Assembly: GCF_004793475.1 (NCBI RefSeq)
Contig: NZ_SRYZ01000010.1
Coordinates: 1 to 64,000, forward strand
Origin: Bacteroides muris (ex Afrizal et al. 2022)
GTDB lineage: Bacteria; Bacteroidota; Bacteroidia; Bacteroidales; Bacteroidaceae
Length of the DNA: 64,000 nucleotides
Direction: 5' to 3'
This document shows, piece after piece, positions 34,226 to 43,219 of this stretch (positions within the stretch are counted from its first letter, which is position 1; every line of letters begins with the position of its first letter). The position numbers and the translations under genes were made by a program. A model generated the notes under the pieces. The model worked only from the letters and a program-made list of their open reading frames with translations, had not been told where the DNA came from and did not search any database.

Positions 34226-35509
34226 ATGAAAAGAGTTTTTTCCTTATTCTTATGTTTGCTGTGTGTATGTGGTGTGATGGCGCAGATACGCGGCAATGAA
34301 GTCCGTGTAGTCGTTTCACCCGACCATGGCGATTGGGTGTATCGTCCGAATGAGAAGTGCACGTTTACTGTCCGGGTGCTGAAGGCGCAGAATCTCTTGC
34401 CCGACGTCAGGATTGACTATGAGCTGGGTCCCGAGATGTATCCCGCTGAAGTGAAGAAAGACGTGGTGCTGAAAGACGGTACCTTGAAGTTGCAAGGCAC
34501 GATGAAGACTGCAGGCTTCTTGCGTTGCAAGGTCAAGGCGCATGTGGACGGCCGGACTTATGAAGGGCTGGCTACGTCGGCCTATGCTCCCGGGCAGCTG
34601 CAACCCGTGACGAAACTTCCTGCCGATTTTCGGGATTATTGGGCCAAGACCTTGGAAGAGGCGCGCAAGACCCCGTTGAATCCCCTTATGACACTGCTTC
34701 CCGAACGCTGTACGGAAACGGATAATGTATATCAGGTCAGCTTCCAGACAAAAGCTTGGGGAGGACGTTTCTACGGTATTCTCAGTATTCCCAAGAAAGA
34801 AGGGAAGTATCCGGCTCTGCTGCGTGTGCCCGGTGCGGGTGTTCGCCCTTATGCGGGAGATACGTATACCGCTCCCGGAAAGGTGATTACATTGGAGGTA
34901 GGCATCCACGGCATTCCCGTCACGATGCAGCAGTCTGTATATGATGCGCTGGCAGGCGGGGCGCTGAGCAATTACTGGACGTTCGGCCGCGACAGCCGGG
35001 ATGCTTCTTACTATAACCGTGTGGTGGTAGGCGCTTTGCGTGCTGTGGACTTTATCTGTTCGCTGCCGCAGTACAACGGGAAGGCGCTGGGCGTTACGGG
35101 TTCCAGCCAAGGCGGTGCCTTGTCTGTGATTACGGCGGCTCTTGATTCACGCGTTACTTTCCTGGCGGCTGTTCATCCTGCCTTGTGCGACCACGAAGCG
35201 TTCTTCAAGAAGCGTGCTTGCGGCTGGCCCCATTATTTCTATTATTACGGTACTCCCGATGAAAAGCAGCTTGAAACGGTGCGTTATTATGATACGGCAA
35301 ACTTTGCCCGCCTGCTGAATGTGCCCGGTTGGTTCAGTTGGGGATATAACGACGAGGTCTGTCCTCCCACTTCCATGTATGCAGCCTACAATGTGATTTC
35401 TTCCCCGAAAGAGTTGCATCTTTATCTGGAAACCGGGCATTACTGGTATCAGGAACAGTGGGATGAATGGCTGGACTGGATACGGAGACAACTTAATGTG
35501 TCAATGTGA
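34226..35509 (+). CDS. CE7-like acetyl esterase
   Basis: 427-residue exported alpha/beta hydrolase (signal peptide MKRVFSLFLCLLCVCGVMAQ). An N-terminal beta-sandwich of about 120 residues precedes a CE7/AXE1-like catalytic domain. The nucleophile elbow is GVTGSSQGGA, the acid lies in WGYNDEVCPP, and the histidine in ETGHYWYQEQ. The VGIHGIP stretch near the oxyanion region also fits. Likely role: removing O-acetyl groups from the polysaccharide or imported oligomers; softwood and konjac mannans are acetylated. Cephalosporin-C or xylan acetyl specificity cannot be excluded. It sits behind a full copy of the shared operator. Confidence 0.82.
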   Translation: MKRVFSLFLCLLCVCGVMAQIRGNEVRVVVSPDHGDWVYRPNEKCTFTVRVLKAQNLLPDVRIDYELGPEMYPAEVKKDVVLKDGTLKLQGTMKTAGFLRCKVKAHVDGRTYEGLATSAYAPGQLQPVTKLPADFRDYWAKTLEEARKTPLNPLMTLLPERCTETDNVYQVSFQTKAWGGRFYGILSIPKKEGKYPALLRVPGAGVRPYAGDTYTAPGKVITLEVGIHGIPVTMQQSVYDALAGGALSNYWTFGRDSRDASYYNRVVVGALRAVDFICSLPQYNGKALGVTGSSQGGALSVITAALDSRVTFLAAVHPALCDHEAFFKKRACGWPHYFYYYGTPDEKQLETVRYYDTANFARLLNVPGWFSWGYNDEVCPPTSMYAAYNVISSPKELHLYLETGHYWYQEQWDEWLDWIRRQLNVSM

Positions 35510-35515
35510 TTAATC

Positions 35516-35560
35516 TGATAATATAGTATCATTTTTTATGATATGAGCCACGTATCTTTG
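35516..35560 (+). promoter_or_regulatory. Operator plus promoter of the GH5 genes
   Basis: TGATAATATAGTATCA (35516-35531), 21 bases, then TATCTTTG (35553-35560), 23 bases before the ATG at 35584. Confidence 0.75.
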
Positions 35561-35583
35561 TGTATCGCTTAAAAACTGATAAT

Positions 35584-36876
35584 ATGAAGAAACAATTCCT
35601 TTTACTGACAGTACTTTTATTCCTTTTGGGAGCATGTGCCCCCGAGCCTGCGGAACATTCGTTTATCAGGGTCAATGCTGACGGACAGTTCGTTCGCGAC
35701 GGAAAGCCCTATTATTTTGTAGGTGCCAATTTCTGGTACGGTGCCATTCTTGGTTCCGAAGGTGAAGGCGGCAATCGTGAACGGTTGCATAAGGAGCTGG
35801 ACTTTCTGAAAAGTATTGGCATCAACAACCTTCGCGTATTGGTGGGTGCTGACGGTGAAAATGGCATAAAGACGCGGGTAGAGCCCTCTTTGCAAGTGGC
35901 ACCGGGCGTCTATAATGATACTATTTTAGCCGGATTGGATTATTTTATGAATGAACTGCGTGAACGCGATATGACAGCTGTCCTCTATTTGAACAATTCC
36001 TGGGAATGGAGCGGTGGCTATTCCGTTTACCTGCAATGGTCCGGACACGGTGATGCCGTGGTACCTGCCGTAGACGGATGGCCCGCCTACATGGAGTATG
36101 TCAAGCAGTTCCCCCAATCGGACAGCGCGAAGGCCTTGTTTGCCAATCATGTCAATTATATTGTTTCACGCACCAATAGGTATAATCAGATAAAATATGT
36201 GGATGACCCTACTATTATGTCCTGGCAGATTGGTAACGAGCCTCGCGCTTTCTCTGACGAGAACAAGGAGCCGTTTGCCCGCTGGATGGCAGACGTGGCT
36301 GCACAAATCAAGTCACTCGACCCGAACCACATGGTGTCTTCCGGCAGTGAGGGCTCGTGGGGATGCGAAATGGATATGAATCTTTTCGAGAAGATTCATG
36401 CCGACCCCAACATCAATTATCTGAATATCCACATCTGGCCCTACAACTGGAGTTGGGTGAAGGCTGACAGCCTGACGGAACTTCTTCCGCGTGCCAAGGA
36501 GAATACCAGGAAGTATATAGATGACCACATGGTCATTGCCCGGAAGTACAGCAAGCCGATTGTTTTGGAGGAGTTCGGTTTTCCTCGCGACGGCTTCAGC
36601 TTCTCCAAAGAGGCACCGACCACTGCCCGCGATGAATATTACCGTTATGTATTCGACCTTATCCGCCAGGACCGTGAGCGAGGCGGGCTCTTTGCCGGAT
36701 GCAACTTCTGGGCATGGGGCGGTTTAGCCGGACAAAATCCCGACCATGTATTCTGGGAAAAGGGAGATGACTATACCGGTGACCCGGCTCAGGAACAACA
36801 AGGACTGAACTCTGTCTTTGCCACAGACAGCACTATTGAAATAATCAAAGCGGAAAACCGGAAGCTGCAAAATTAG
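35584..36876 (+). CDS. GH5_7-like endo-beta-1,4-mannanase lipoprotein
   Basis: 430-residue lipoprotein (lipobox LLGAC, Cys18), so probably anchored at the outer membrane. TIM-barrel GH5 enzyme of the mannanase type: substrate-binding GANFWYGAILG, NNLRVLVGADGE, acid/base Glu in IMSWQIGNEPRAF, NIHIWPYNW, and nucleophile Glu in IVLEEFGFPRDG. FWAWGG near the end is typical of subfamily 7. I chose ATG 35584 because the signal peptide starts there; an in-frame GTG 24 bases upstream overlaps the -7 box. It is followed by a second GH5 gene after 112 bases with no promoter seen between, so the two are probably one transcript. Confidence 0.9.
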   Translation: MKKQFLLLTVLLFLLGACAPEPAEHSFIRVNADGQFVRDGKPYYFVGANFWYGAILGSEGEGGNRERLHKELDFLKSIGINNLRVLVGADGENGIKTRVEPSLQVAPGVYNDTILAGLDYFMNELRERDMTAVLYLNNSWEWSGGYSVYLQWSGHGDAVVPAVDGWPAYMEYVKQFPQSDSAKALFANHVNYIVSRTNRYNQIKYVDDPTIMSWQIGNEPRAFSDENKEPFARWMADVAAQIKSLDPNHMVSSGSEGSWGCEMDMNLFEKIHADPNINYLNIHIWPYNWSWVKADSLTELLPRAKENTRKYIDDHMVIARKYSKPIVLEEFGFPRDGFSFSKEAPTTARDEYYRYVFDLIRQDRERGGLFAGCNFWAWGGLAGQNPDHVFWEKGDDYTGDPAQEQQGLNSVFATDSTIEIIKAENRKLQN

Positions 36877-36988
36877 ACCTGTCCGTGCTTTTTCGTGTAA
36901 TCCCTGCCCGAAAATCAGAATATAAGCATGTGCAAAGCGTTCCTACCGTTATCAGGAAAGATGTATAACTCTAATTACTAAGTATGAT

Positions 36989-37960
36989 ATGAGAAGCATA
37001 TGGAAAGTTATGTTGGCGGTTTGTTGCCTAGGTATGACCATTGGTTGTGGCACAAACCCGTCGAAGAATGAAAGTGCGGAGGAAACGCTTCCGGCATTGA
37101 TAGTCAATGGTACGCAGCTGATGAATACCGAAGGCGACACGGTGGTATTGCACGGTGTCAGCTATGGCTGGCATCAGTTCTGGCCCCGTTTCTACAATGC
37201 CTCTTCGGTTGCTTGTCTGGTCAATGACTGGGGCGCGCAGGTGCTTCGGGCCTCTATGGGAGTGGATTTGGATAGCGCCTGCTATGTGAACAAGCCCGAG
37301 TTCGGCATTGAGTGTGTTACGAAAGTGGTGGACGCCGCTATCGAGAACGGCGTTTACGTCATTATCGACTGGCATAGCCACAATCTGCGGCAGGAAGAAG
37401 CAAAGGAATTCTTCACGCAAATGGCTACCCGTTACAAGGGGGTTCCGAATGTCATCTATGAGGTTTTCAACGAACCGGTGGAAGACAGTTGGGAGCAGGT
37501 GAAGGCATACTCTGTGGAGGTCGTCAAGACGATTCGTGCCATAGAGCCGGATGCCGTTATCCTCGTCGGTTGTCCGCATTGGGACCAGGACATCCATTTG
37601 GCAGCAGATGATCCTATTACCGGATATAGCAATATAATGTATACACTTCACTTTTATGCCAATACCCACGGACAGTGGCTGCGCGACCGCGCCGACTATG
37701 CTCTGGGAAAGGGTTTGCCGATTTTCGTTTCCGAATGTGCCGGTATGGAGGCAAGCGGGGACGGCCCCATCAGTAAAGAAGAGTGGAGGAATTGGTTGGA
37801 CTGGATGCAGCGGCATTCCATCAGCTGGGTGGCCTGGTCTTTGTCTGACAAGGATGAGACTTGCTCCATGTTCTATCCGTCGGCTTCTTCCGAGGGAAAC
37901 TGGAAAGATGCAGATATGAAGGAATGGGGAAGAATGGTACGGGACGAACTGAAGAAATGA
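36989..37960 (+). CDS. GH5_2-like endo-beta-1,4-glucanase lipoprotein
   Basis: 323-residue lipoprotein (lipobox MTIGC, Cys20). Compact GH5 barrel of the bacterial cellulase type: HGVSYGWHQFWPRFY, VLRASMGVD, YVIIDWHSHN, acid/base Glu in IYEVFNEPVED, YTLHFYANTHGQW, nucleophile Glu in IFVSECAGM, and SWVAWSLSDKDETCS. These residues match subfamily GH5_2 better than the mannanase subfamily. Next to a GH5_7 mannanase it suggests the target contains beta-1,4-glucose, i.e. glucomannan or galactoglucomannan. It shares the GH5_7 transcript. No terminator separates it from the SusC promoter region. Confidence 0.87.
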   Translation: MRSIWKVMLAVCCLGMTIGCGTNPSKNESAEETLPALIVNGTQLMNTEGDTVVLHGVSYGWHQFWPRFYNASSVACLVNDWGAQVLRASMGVDLDSACYVNKPEFGIECVTKVVDAAIENGVYVIIDWHSHNLRQEEAKEFFTQMATRYKGVPNVIYEVFNEPVEDSWEQVKAYSVEVVKTIRAIEPDAVILVGCPHWDQDIHLAADDPITGYSNIMYTLHFYANTHGQWLRDRADYALGKGLPIFVSECAGMEASGDGPISKEEWRNWLDWMQRHSISWVAWSLSDKDETCSMFYPSASSEGNWKDADMKEWGRMVRDELKK

Positions 37961-38023
37961 CCCTTTCGGGAAAAAGCAATATGATTTAACCATTAATAAT
38001 TTAAGAAAAAAAGAATTGTGCCT

Positions 38024-38137
38024 ATGGAAAAAAAGGAAAAACGGAACTATGAAGACATGGACTGTTTGGAAGTAAACCTAAATGTCAAGGCTGTGATAGT
38101 ATATCAGGGCTTTTTGACTCAGTCTCATTTTTGTTAA
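38024..38137 (+). CDS. Possible 37-residue small protein before SusC
   Basis: ATG at 38024 after an A-rich leader opens a frame MEKKEKRNYEDMDCLEVNLN followed by VKAVIVYQGFLTQSHFC and TAA. The start is highly charged and the end hydrophobic. It overlaps the putative SusC regulatory site. Nothing else supports translation, and no homologue is recalled. It could be chance. Confidence 0.25.
   Translation: MEKKEKRNYEDMDCLEVNLNVKAVIVYQGFLTQSHFC
38094..38133 (+). promoter_or_regulatory. Degenerate operator and -7-like box before the first SusC
   Basis: TGATAGTATATCA (38094-38106) is a shortened relative of the cluster operator, followed after 19 bases by CATTTTTG (38126-38133), a near match to TAnnTTTG. 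Spacing and sequence deviate from the other four sites, so this is tentative. Confidence 0.4.
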
Positions 38138-38194
38138 CTAAAAAAATCTTCTTTTGGGAGGTTTTGTGTTTGTTTTAAATCTAAGAAATACAGT

Positions 38195-41100
38195 ATGAAT
38201 TTGAATTTTAGAAAGACAGCGCTGCTTGCGGGGATATGCTCGGTGTTCAGTCTGGGTTATGCTCCTCAGCTTTTCGCAGTATCATCGACGGATACCGTTG
38301 AGGCAGTGCAGCAAACAAAGAAAATTACGGGTGTCGTCAGTGATGCTATGGGCCCTATTATCGGTGCCAATGTATTGGAAAAAGGTACAACGAATGGTGT
38401 AATTACCGACATTGACGGTAACTTTGCCTTGAATGTGAAACCGGGAGCTACCATTGTAGTCTCCTTTATAGGCTATGTCAGCCAGGAAATAAAGATAACG
38501 AACCAGACAACAGTGAACATCACGCTGAAGGAAGACTCTGAGATGTTGGACGAAGTGGTGGTTGTGGGGTACGGTACGATGAAGAAAAGCGACCTTTCCG
38601 GTGCTTCCGTTTCCATGAGTGAAGACAAGATTAAGGGTTCTATTATCACCAATCTCGACCAGTCCCTTCAAGGGCGTGCTGCCGGTGTGACGGCAGTCAG
38701 CACTTCCGGTGCTCCGGGTTCTTCCTCCTCTATCCGCGTACGTGGTCAGGCCACTATCAATGCCAATGCCGAGCCGTTGTATGTAATTGACGGTGTGATT
38801 GTACAGAGTCAGGGACAAAGCGGTTCATCTTATGGTTTGGGCGATGCACTGGGTAATGGCTCGGTTTCCACCATTTCTCCGCTTTCCACCATCAACCCTG
38901 CTGATATCGTCAGTATGGAAATTCTGAAAGATGCTTCGGCAACCGCCATTTACGGTGCGCAAGGTTCCAATGGTGTGGTTTTGATTACGACCAAACGTGG
39001 TAAGGCGGGTGAGGCTAAGTTTACTTATGACGGTATGTTTGCCGTTCAACGCCAGACAAAGCGTCTGGATATGATGAATCTGCGTGAGTATGCCACTTAT
39101 TATAATGATTTGGCAAACATGGGTGAAATCTCTGACCCTAGTAATTATTATGCCGATCCTTCTCTGCTGGGAGTAGGTACAAACTGGCAGGACGCCATCT
39201 TCCAGACTGCTTTGCAGCATCAGCACCAGATTTCGGCACAAGGTGGTACAGAGAAGATACAATACTACGTATCAGCTTCCTATATGGATCAGGACGGTAC
39301 CATCATCGGTTCAAACTTTAACCGTTACAGCTTCCGTGCCAACTTGGATGCCCAACTGAAGAAGTGGTTGAAACTCGGTTTGACCGCCACCTATACAGCA
39401 ACGGGTGATGACCTGAAACTGGCAGACAGTGATGAAGGTTTGATTAACTACTCGTTGACCACTCTTCCTGATATACCTATCTATAATCTGGATGGCAGCT
39501 ATGCCACCGTTGTTCGCGAAGGCTACACGAATCCTAACCCGATTGCCCTTGCCATGATGGATGACATTCTGCTGGACCGTCAGAAACTGACGGGTAATAT
39601 TTTCTTTGAGGTTACTCCGATTAAAAATCTGGTATGGCATGCCGAATTGGGTTATGACATCAGTTCCAGCAAAGGTGAGCGCTACAAGCCGATGGTTGAT
39701 TTGGGTGGATGGGTACGTTCCAGTAATGAAAGCAATATCCAGAAAAACAGCAGTACATTCTGGCAATTGAAGAACTATGTGACCTATTCCGGAAACATAG
39801 GCGACAAGCATCATTATACAGCCATGGTGGGCCAGGAGTGCTGGGAGTCCAGCTATGACTTCACGAGTGTGTTCAATAGCGGTCTGCCTTCGGATGAAGT
39901 GCACAATCCTGCCTTGGGTACGGGAACCCCGACTATCAATGCAGGTTTTGGAAGCTCGTCTATGGCATCTTTCTTTACACGTCTGACTTATAACTATGCC
40001 GACCGTTATTTGGGTACTTATACCTATCGTTATGACGGCTCTTCAAACTTCGGTCCCGAGAACCGTTGGGCAGGCTTCCATTCATTGGCTACTTCCTGGC
40101 GCTTTTCCAACGAAACGTTCTTTGAACCGTTGAAGAAGGTCATCAGTAACGGTAAGTTGCGTCTGGGATGGGGACAAACTGGTAATGCCAACATCGGTGG
40201 TTATGCTTGGGGTACATCCATGAGTCGTATGCCTTCCGGTCTGGGTATGGGGTATCGCCCCTCCAATATACCGAATACTTCCATCAAATGGGAGTCCCAG
40301 GAGCAATGGAACGTCGGTGTGGATTTGGGATTCCTGCACGACCGTATCAACCTGACGGTAGAGTGGTACAAGAAAACTTCCAGTGATATGTTGATGCCGT
40401 TGCAGTTGCCTTCTTATATGGGTACTTCCGGTAATGCCTCTTCTGCATTGGCTGCTCCGAAAGGTAACTATGGTGACATAGAGAATACCGGTTTTGAAAT
40501 CTCTCTGAACACACATCCTATTACGGGTAAGTTTGAATGGGATTCTGACTTCCAGATTTCTTTCAACAAGAACAAACTGAAAGGATTGGCTGGTACAGCC
40601 AATGCGCAGATTGTGGGTTACGGACAGTGGACCGATGTAGTCAGTGTATCCAGTGTAGGCGAATCACTTTATAACTTCTATGGATTTGTTTGTGATGGTG
40701 TTTACAAGGACCTGGAGGACCTTCAGACTTCTCCGAAACCTGCCAAGTACCCGGCAAACGGTGTATTCGACCGTACCAATACCGTATGGGTGGGTGATGT
40801 GAAATATAAGGATATCAGTGGTCCTGACGGTGTGCCCGATGGCGTTATTGACGACTATGACAAGACCAATATCGGTTCTCCGATGCCTAAGTTTACTTTT
40901 GGCTGGACCAATACTTTCCGTTACAAGAACTTCGACTTGTCCGTTTTCATCAACGGTTCCTATGGCAACAAGGTGTACAACTACCTTTCCATGAAGCTGA
41001 CACATATGAACTCTCCCTGGACTAACCAGCTGAATGCTGTAAACGGACGTGCACAGCTTGTTCCTATCAATCCGAACAAGGTCTACGAAGATGGAACGAT

Positions 41101-41461
41101 GTGGTATAATGATGTGTCTAACGTCATGGTGGCAAACCCGGGAGCTTCCATTCCACGCGCCACTATCAATGACCCGAATGACAACGACCGTATCAGTGAC
41201 CGTTATATTGAAGATGGTTCTTATATCCGTCTGAAGAACATCTCTTTGGGATATACTTTCCCGAAAAAGACGATTGATAAACTGGGACTGAGCAACTTGC
41301 GTATCTATGCCAATATCCAGAACCTGCTGACCATTACCGGTTATGACGGCTATGACCCTGAAATTGGTGCCAGCACTTCAAGCGTCAATGTCTATGGTTT
41401 GGACAACGGACGTTATCCGTCTCCTACAGTTTATTCATTCGGCTTGAACGTTTCATTCTAA
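38195..41461 (+). CDS. SusC-like TonB-dependent transporter, first copy
   Basis: 1088-residue outer-membrane transporter that imports oligosaccharides with its SusD partner, powered by TonB. Signal peptide to about residue 28 (YAPQLFA). A carboxypeptidase-regulatory-like domain spans 44-112 (ITGVVSDAMGPIIGANVLEK region), and the TonB box is at 119-127 (DEVVVVGYG). The plug includes LQGRAAGVTAVSTSGAPGSS, IRVRGQATIN, PLYVIDGVIV and ATAIYGAQGSNGVVLITTK. A 22-stranded barrel ends in YSFGLNVSF. First gene of the operon SusC, SusD, SGBP, SGBP, GH26. The N-terminal 128 residues are very close to those of the second SusC at 48699, while the barrel differs. Confidence 0.95.
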   Translation: MNLNFRKTALLAGICSVFSLGYAPQLFAVSSTDTVEAVQQTKKITGVVSDAMGPIIGANVLEKGTTNGVITDIDGNFALNVKPGATIVVSFIGYVSQEIKITNQTTVNITLKEDSEMLDEVVVVGYGTMKKSDLSGASVSMSEDKIKGSIITNLDQSLQGRAAGVTAVSTSGAPGSSSSIRVRGQATINANAEPLYVIDGVIVQSQGQSGSSYGLGDALGNGSVSTISPLSTINPADIVSMEILKDASATAIYGAQGSNGVVLITTKRGKAGEAKFTYDGMFAVQRQTKRLDMMNLREYATYYNDLANMGEISDPSNYYADPSLLGVGTNWQDAIFQTALQHQHQISAQGGTEKIQYYVSASYMDQDGTIIGSNFNRYSFRANLDAQLKKWLKLGLTATYTATGDDLKLADSDEGLINYSLTTLPDIPIYNLDGSYATVVREGYTNPNPIALAMMDDILLDRQKLTGNIFFEVTPIKNLVWHAELGYDISSSKGERYKPMVDLGGWVRSSNESNIQKNSSTFWQLKNYVTYSGNIGDKHHYTAMVGQECWESSYDFTSVFNSGLPSDEVHNPALGTGTPTINAGFGSSSMASFFTRLTYNYADRYLGTYTYRYDGSSNFGPENRWAGFHSLATSWRFSNETFFEPLKKVISNGKLRLGWGQTGNANIGGYAWGTSMSRMPSGLGMGYRPSNIPNTSIKWESQEQWNVGVDLGFLHDRINLTVEWYKKTSSDMLMPLQLPSYMGTSGNASSALAAPKGNYGDIENTGFEISLNTHPITGKFEWDSDFQISFNKNKLKGLAGTANAQIVGYGQWTDVVSVSSVGESLYNFYGFVCDGVYKDLEDLQTSPKPAKYPANGVFDRTNTVWVGDVKYKDISGPDGVPDGVIDDYDKTNIGSPMPKFTFGWTNTFRYKNFDLSVFINGSYGNKVYNYLSMKLTHMNSPWTNQLNAVNGRAQLVPINPNKVYEDGTMWYNDVSNVMVANPGASIPRATINDPNDNDRISDRYIEDGSYIRLKNISLGYTFPKKTIDKLGLSNLRIYANIQNLLTITGYDGYDPEIGASTSSVNVYGLDNGRYPSPTVYSFGLNVSF

Positions 41462-41481
41462 CACTTTAAATTGAAGAAAAC

Positions 41482-43203
41482 ATGAAAATCAGATATATTA
41501 AATATTGGGCGTTTGCAGCTGTACTCGGTATGGGAACAGTTTCATGCGAGGATTTCCTGAACCGTCCTACCGAAGACAATTATAACGAATCGAACTTCTA
41601 TCAGAATGACGAACAATGTGTGCAGGGGGTTAATTATCTTTATAACTCACCTTGGTATGACTTTCAGCGCGGTTTTATTAAAGTCGGTGAAATCTTGTCC
41701 GGAAACGTATACGAGGGAAACAGCCCTTACTTGAATTTTACGGTGAATGGTACGGATGAAAACCTTGTGAACATGTCCTATTCTCTATGGGCAGTGATTG
41801 GCCATGCCAATACTGTATATACTCGTTTGAAGACGGCAAATGCGTCAGAAGCAGTGAAAAATCAGTGTATGGGCGAGTGTCTGGCATGGAAAGCCATGGC
41901 TTACTTCTATTTGGTACGTAGTTTTGGCGCAGTACCCATTATCCATGATAATACGGACGAATTGAATTCCGGTAATTATAACTCCAAATTCAAAGTGGAG
42001 GCAGCAGATGTGTACGAATATATCATTATGACTCTGGAGAAAGCTATGGAGTTGCTTCCGGCCAGAGGTGAAACGGGACGTATTGACCGCTATTGTGCCG
42101 AAGGTCTTTTGGCTAAGGTGTATCTAACTAAGAGTGGCCTTTCCGGTACCCGCAATGCGGATGATTTGGCGAAAGCGGCAGAATATTCCAAGGATGTAAT
42201 TAATAATTCCGGCCGTAACTTGCTGGCTAACTATTCCGATGTTTTCCGTTTGGCAAACAACAAGAATGAAGAGTGTCTCTTCTCCTGGCACTGGTCGGCA
42301 GGACGTGACCCCTGGACACAGCAGAATACGTTGCAGTCGGACTTGGCAATGGTGGGATTCGATGAATTTGGTGATTGCTGGGGCGGCTATGCAGGTCCGT
42401 CGGTTGATTTGCAGGATGCATTTGGAATTTCCGCTTTGGAAAGTCCTGAGACGCGTTCGGATACGGATACCCGTCGTAAGGCTACTATGATGATGGCAGG
42501 TGATGTATACGATTATTTCTGGCAGGACAAGGGCGGATTTGATTATCTGCGGTTTATTTATGATGCCGAATATGGGAAGGGAGGACCTAATGGCGATTAC
42601 CAGTCTCCTACCGGTGCCAATCACGTGAAGCATCTCTATGGTAACAATAATGACCATGTATTGGGCTTGGGCGTATCGGCTGGTAATATGTACAGCGGCC
42701 TGGCAACCCATATCCTGCGCCTGTCCGATATCTATCTGGTATATGCCGAGGCGAAAATGGGACTGGCTACCTCTACTACAGACCAGAGTGCACTGGATGC
42801 TTTCAATGCAGTACGTGGCCGTGCCATTCCGGGAGTTACTCCGAAAACCTCCATTACTTGGGAGGACGTCTGGAAGGAACGCCGGCTGGAACTGGCTTGC
42901 GAAGGCGACCGTTGGTATGATTATGTACGTTTGGCATATTATGATTCCCAGCGTGCTATCAATGAGCTGAAGGCACAGCGCCGTGATGTTTATTATAGTC
43001 TGGGTACTACTTATAAGGCTTATTATGAAAACGGCAGTTGGACGGTGAATCCGGACGAGACCCGTTACAATCCGGATGCAAAGGCGCCGAATGTGACAGT
43101 CTCCAGCTTTACATTGCCGTTCCCGACAGAAGACGTGGTGTTCAATCCTAATTTGATGAAAGACCCGGTACACGTAGATGTACGTTCTGAATTCAGTTAT
43201 TAA
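41482..43203 (+). CDS. SusD-like glycan-binding lipoprotein, first copy
   Basis: 573-residue surface lipoprotein (lipobox GTVSC, Cys22) forming the lid of the SusC transporter. SusD/RagB features: DFLNRPTEDNYNESNFY at the start, TPR-like helices around CLAWKAMAYFYLVRSFGAVP, and RLSDIYLVYAEAKMGL. The family end block WEDVWKERRLELACEGDRWY and DYVRLAYYDSQ follow, with PFPTEDVVFNPNL at the C terminus. It starts 21 bases after SusC. Ligand-binding residues cannot be identified by eye. Confidence 0.95.
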   Translation: MKIRYIKYWAFAAVLGMGTVSCEDFLNRPTEDNYNESNFYQNDEQCVQGVNYLYNSPWYDFQRGFIKVGEILSGNVYEGNSPYLNFTVNGTDENLVNMSYSLWAVIGHANTVYTRLKTANASEAVKNQCMGECLAWKAMAYFYLVRSFGAVPIIHDNTDELNSGNYNSKFKVEAADVYEYIIMTLEKAMELLPARGETGRIDRYCAEGLLAKVYLTKSGLSGTRNADDLAKAAEYSKDVINNSGRNLLANYSDVFRLANNKNEECLFSWHWSAGRDPWTQQNTLQSDLAMVGFDEFGDCWGGYAGPSVDLQDAFGISALESPETRSDTDTRRKATMMMAGDVYDYFWQDKGGFDYLRFIYDAEYGKGGPNGDYQSPTGANHVKHLYGNNNDHVLGLGVSAGNMYSGLATHILRLSDIYLVYAEAKMGLATSTTDQSALDAFNAVRGRAIPGVTPKTSITWEDVWKERRLELACEGDRWYDYVRLAYYDSQRAINELKAQRRDVYYSLGTTYKAYYENGSWTVNPDETRYNPDAKAPNVTVSSFTLPFPTEDVVFNPNLMKDPVHVDVRSEFSY

Positions 43204-43219
43204 TTTAATGCTTGAAAAG

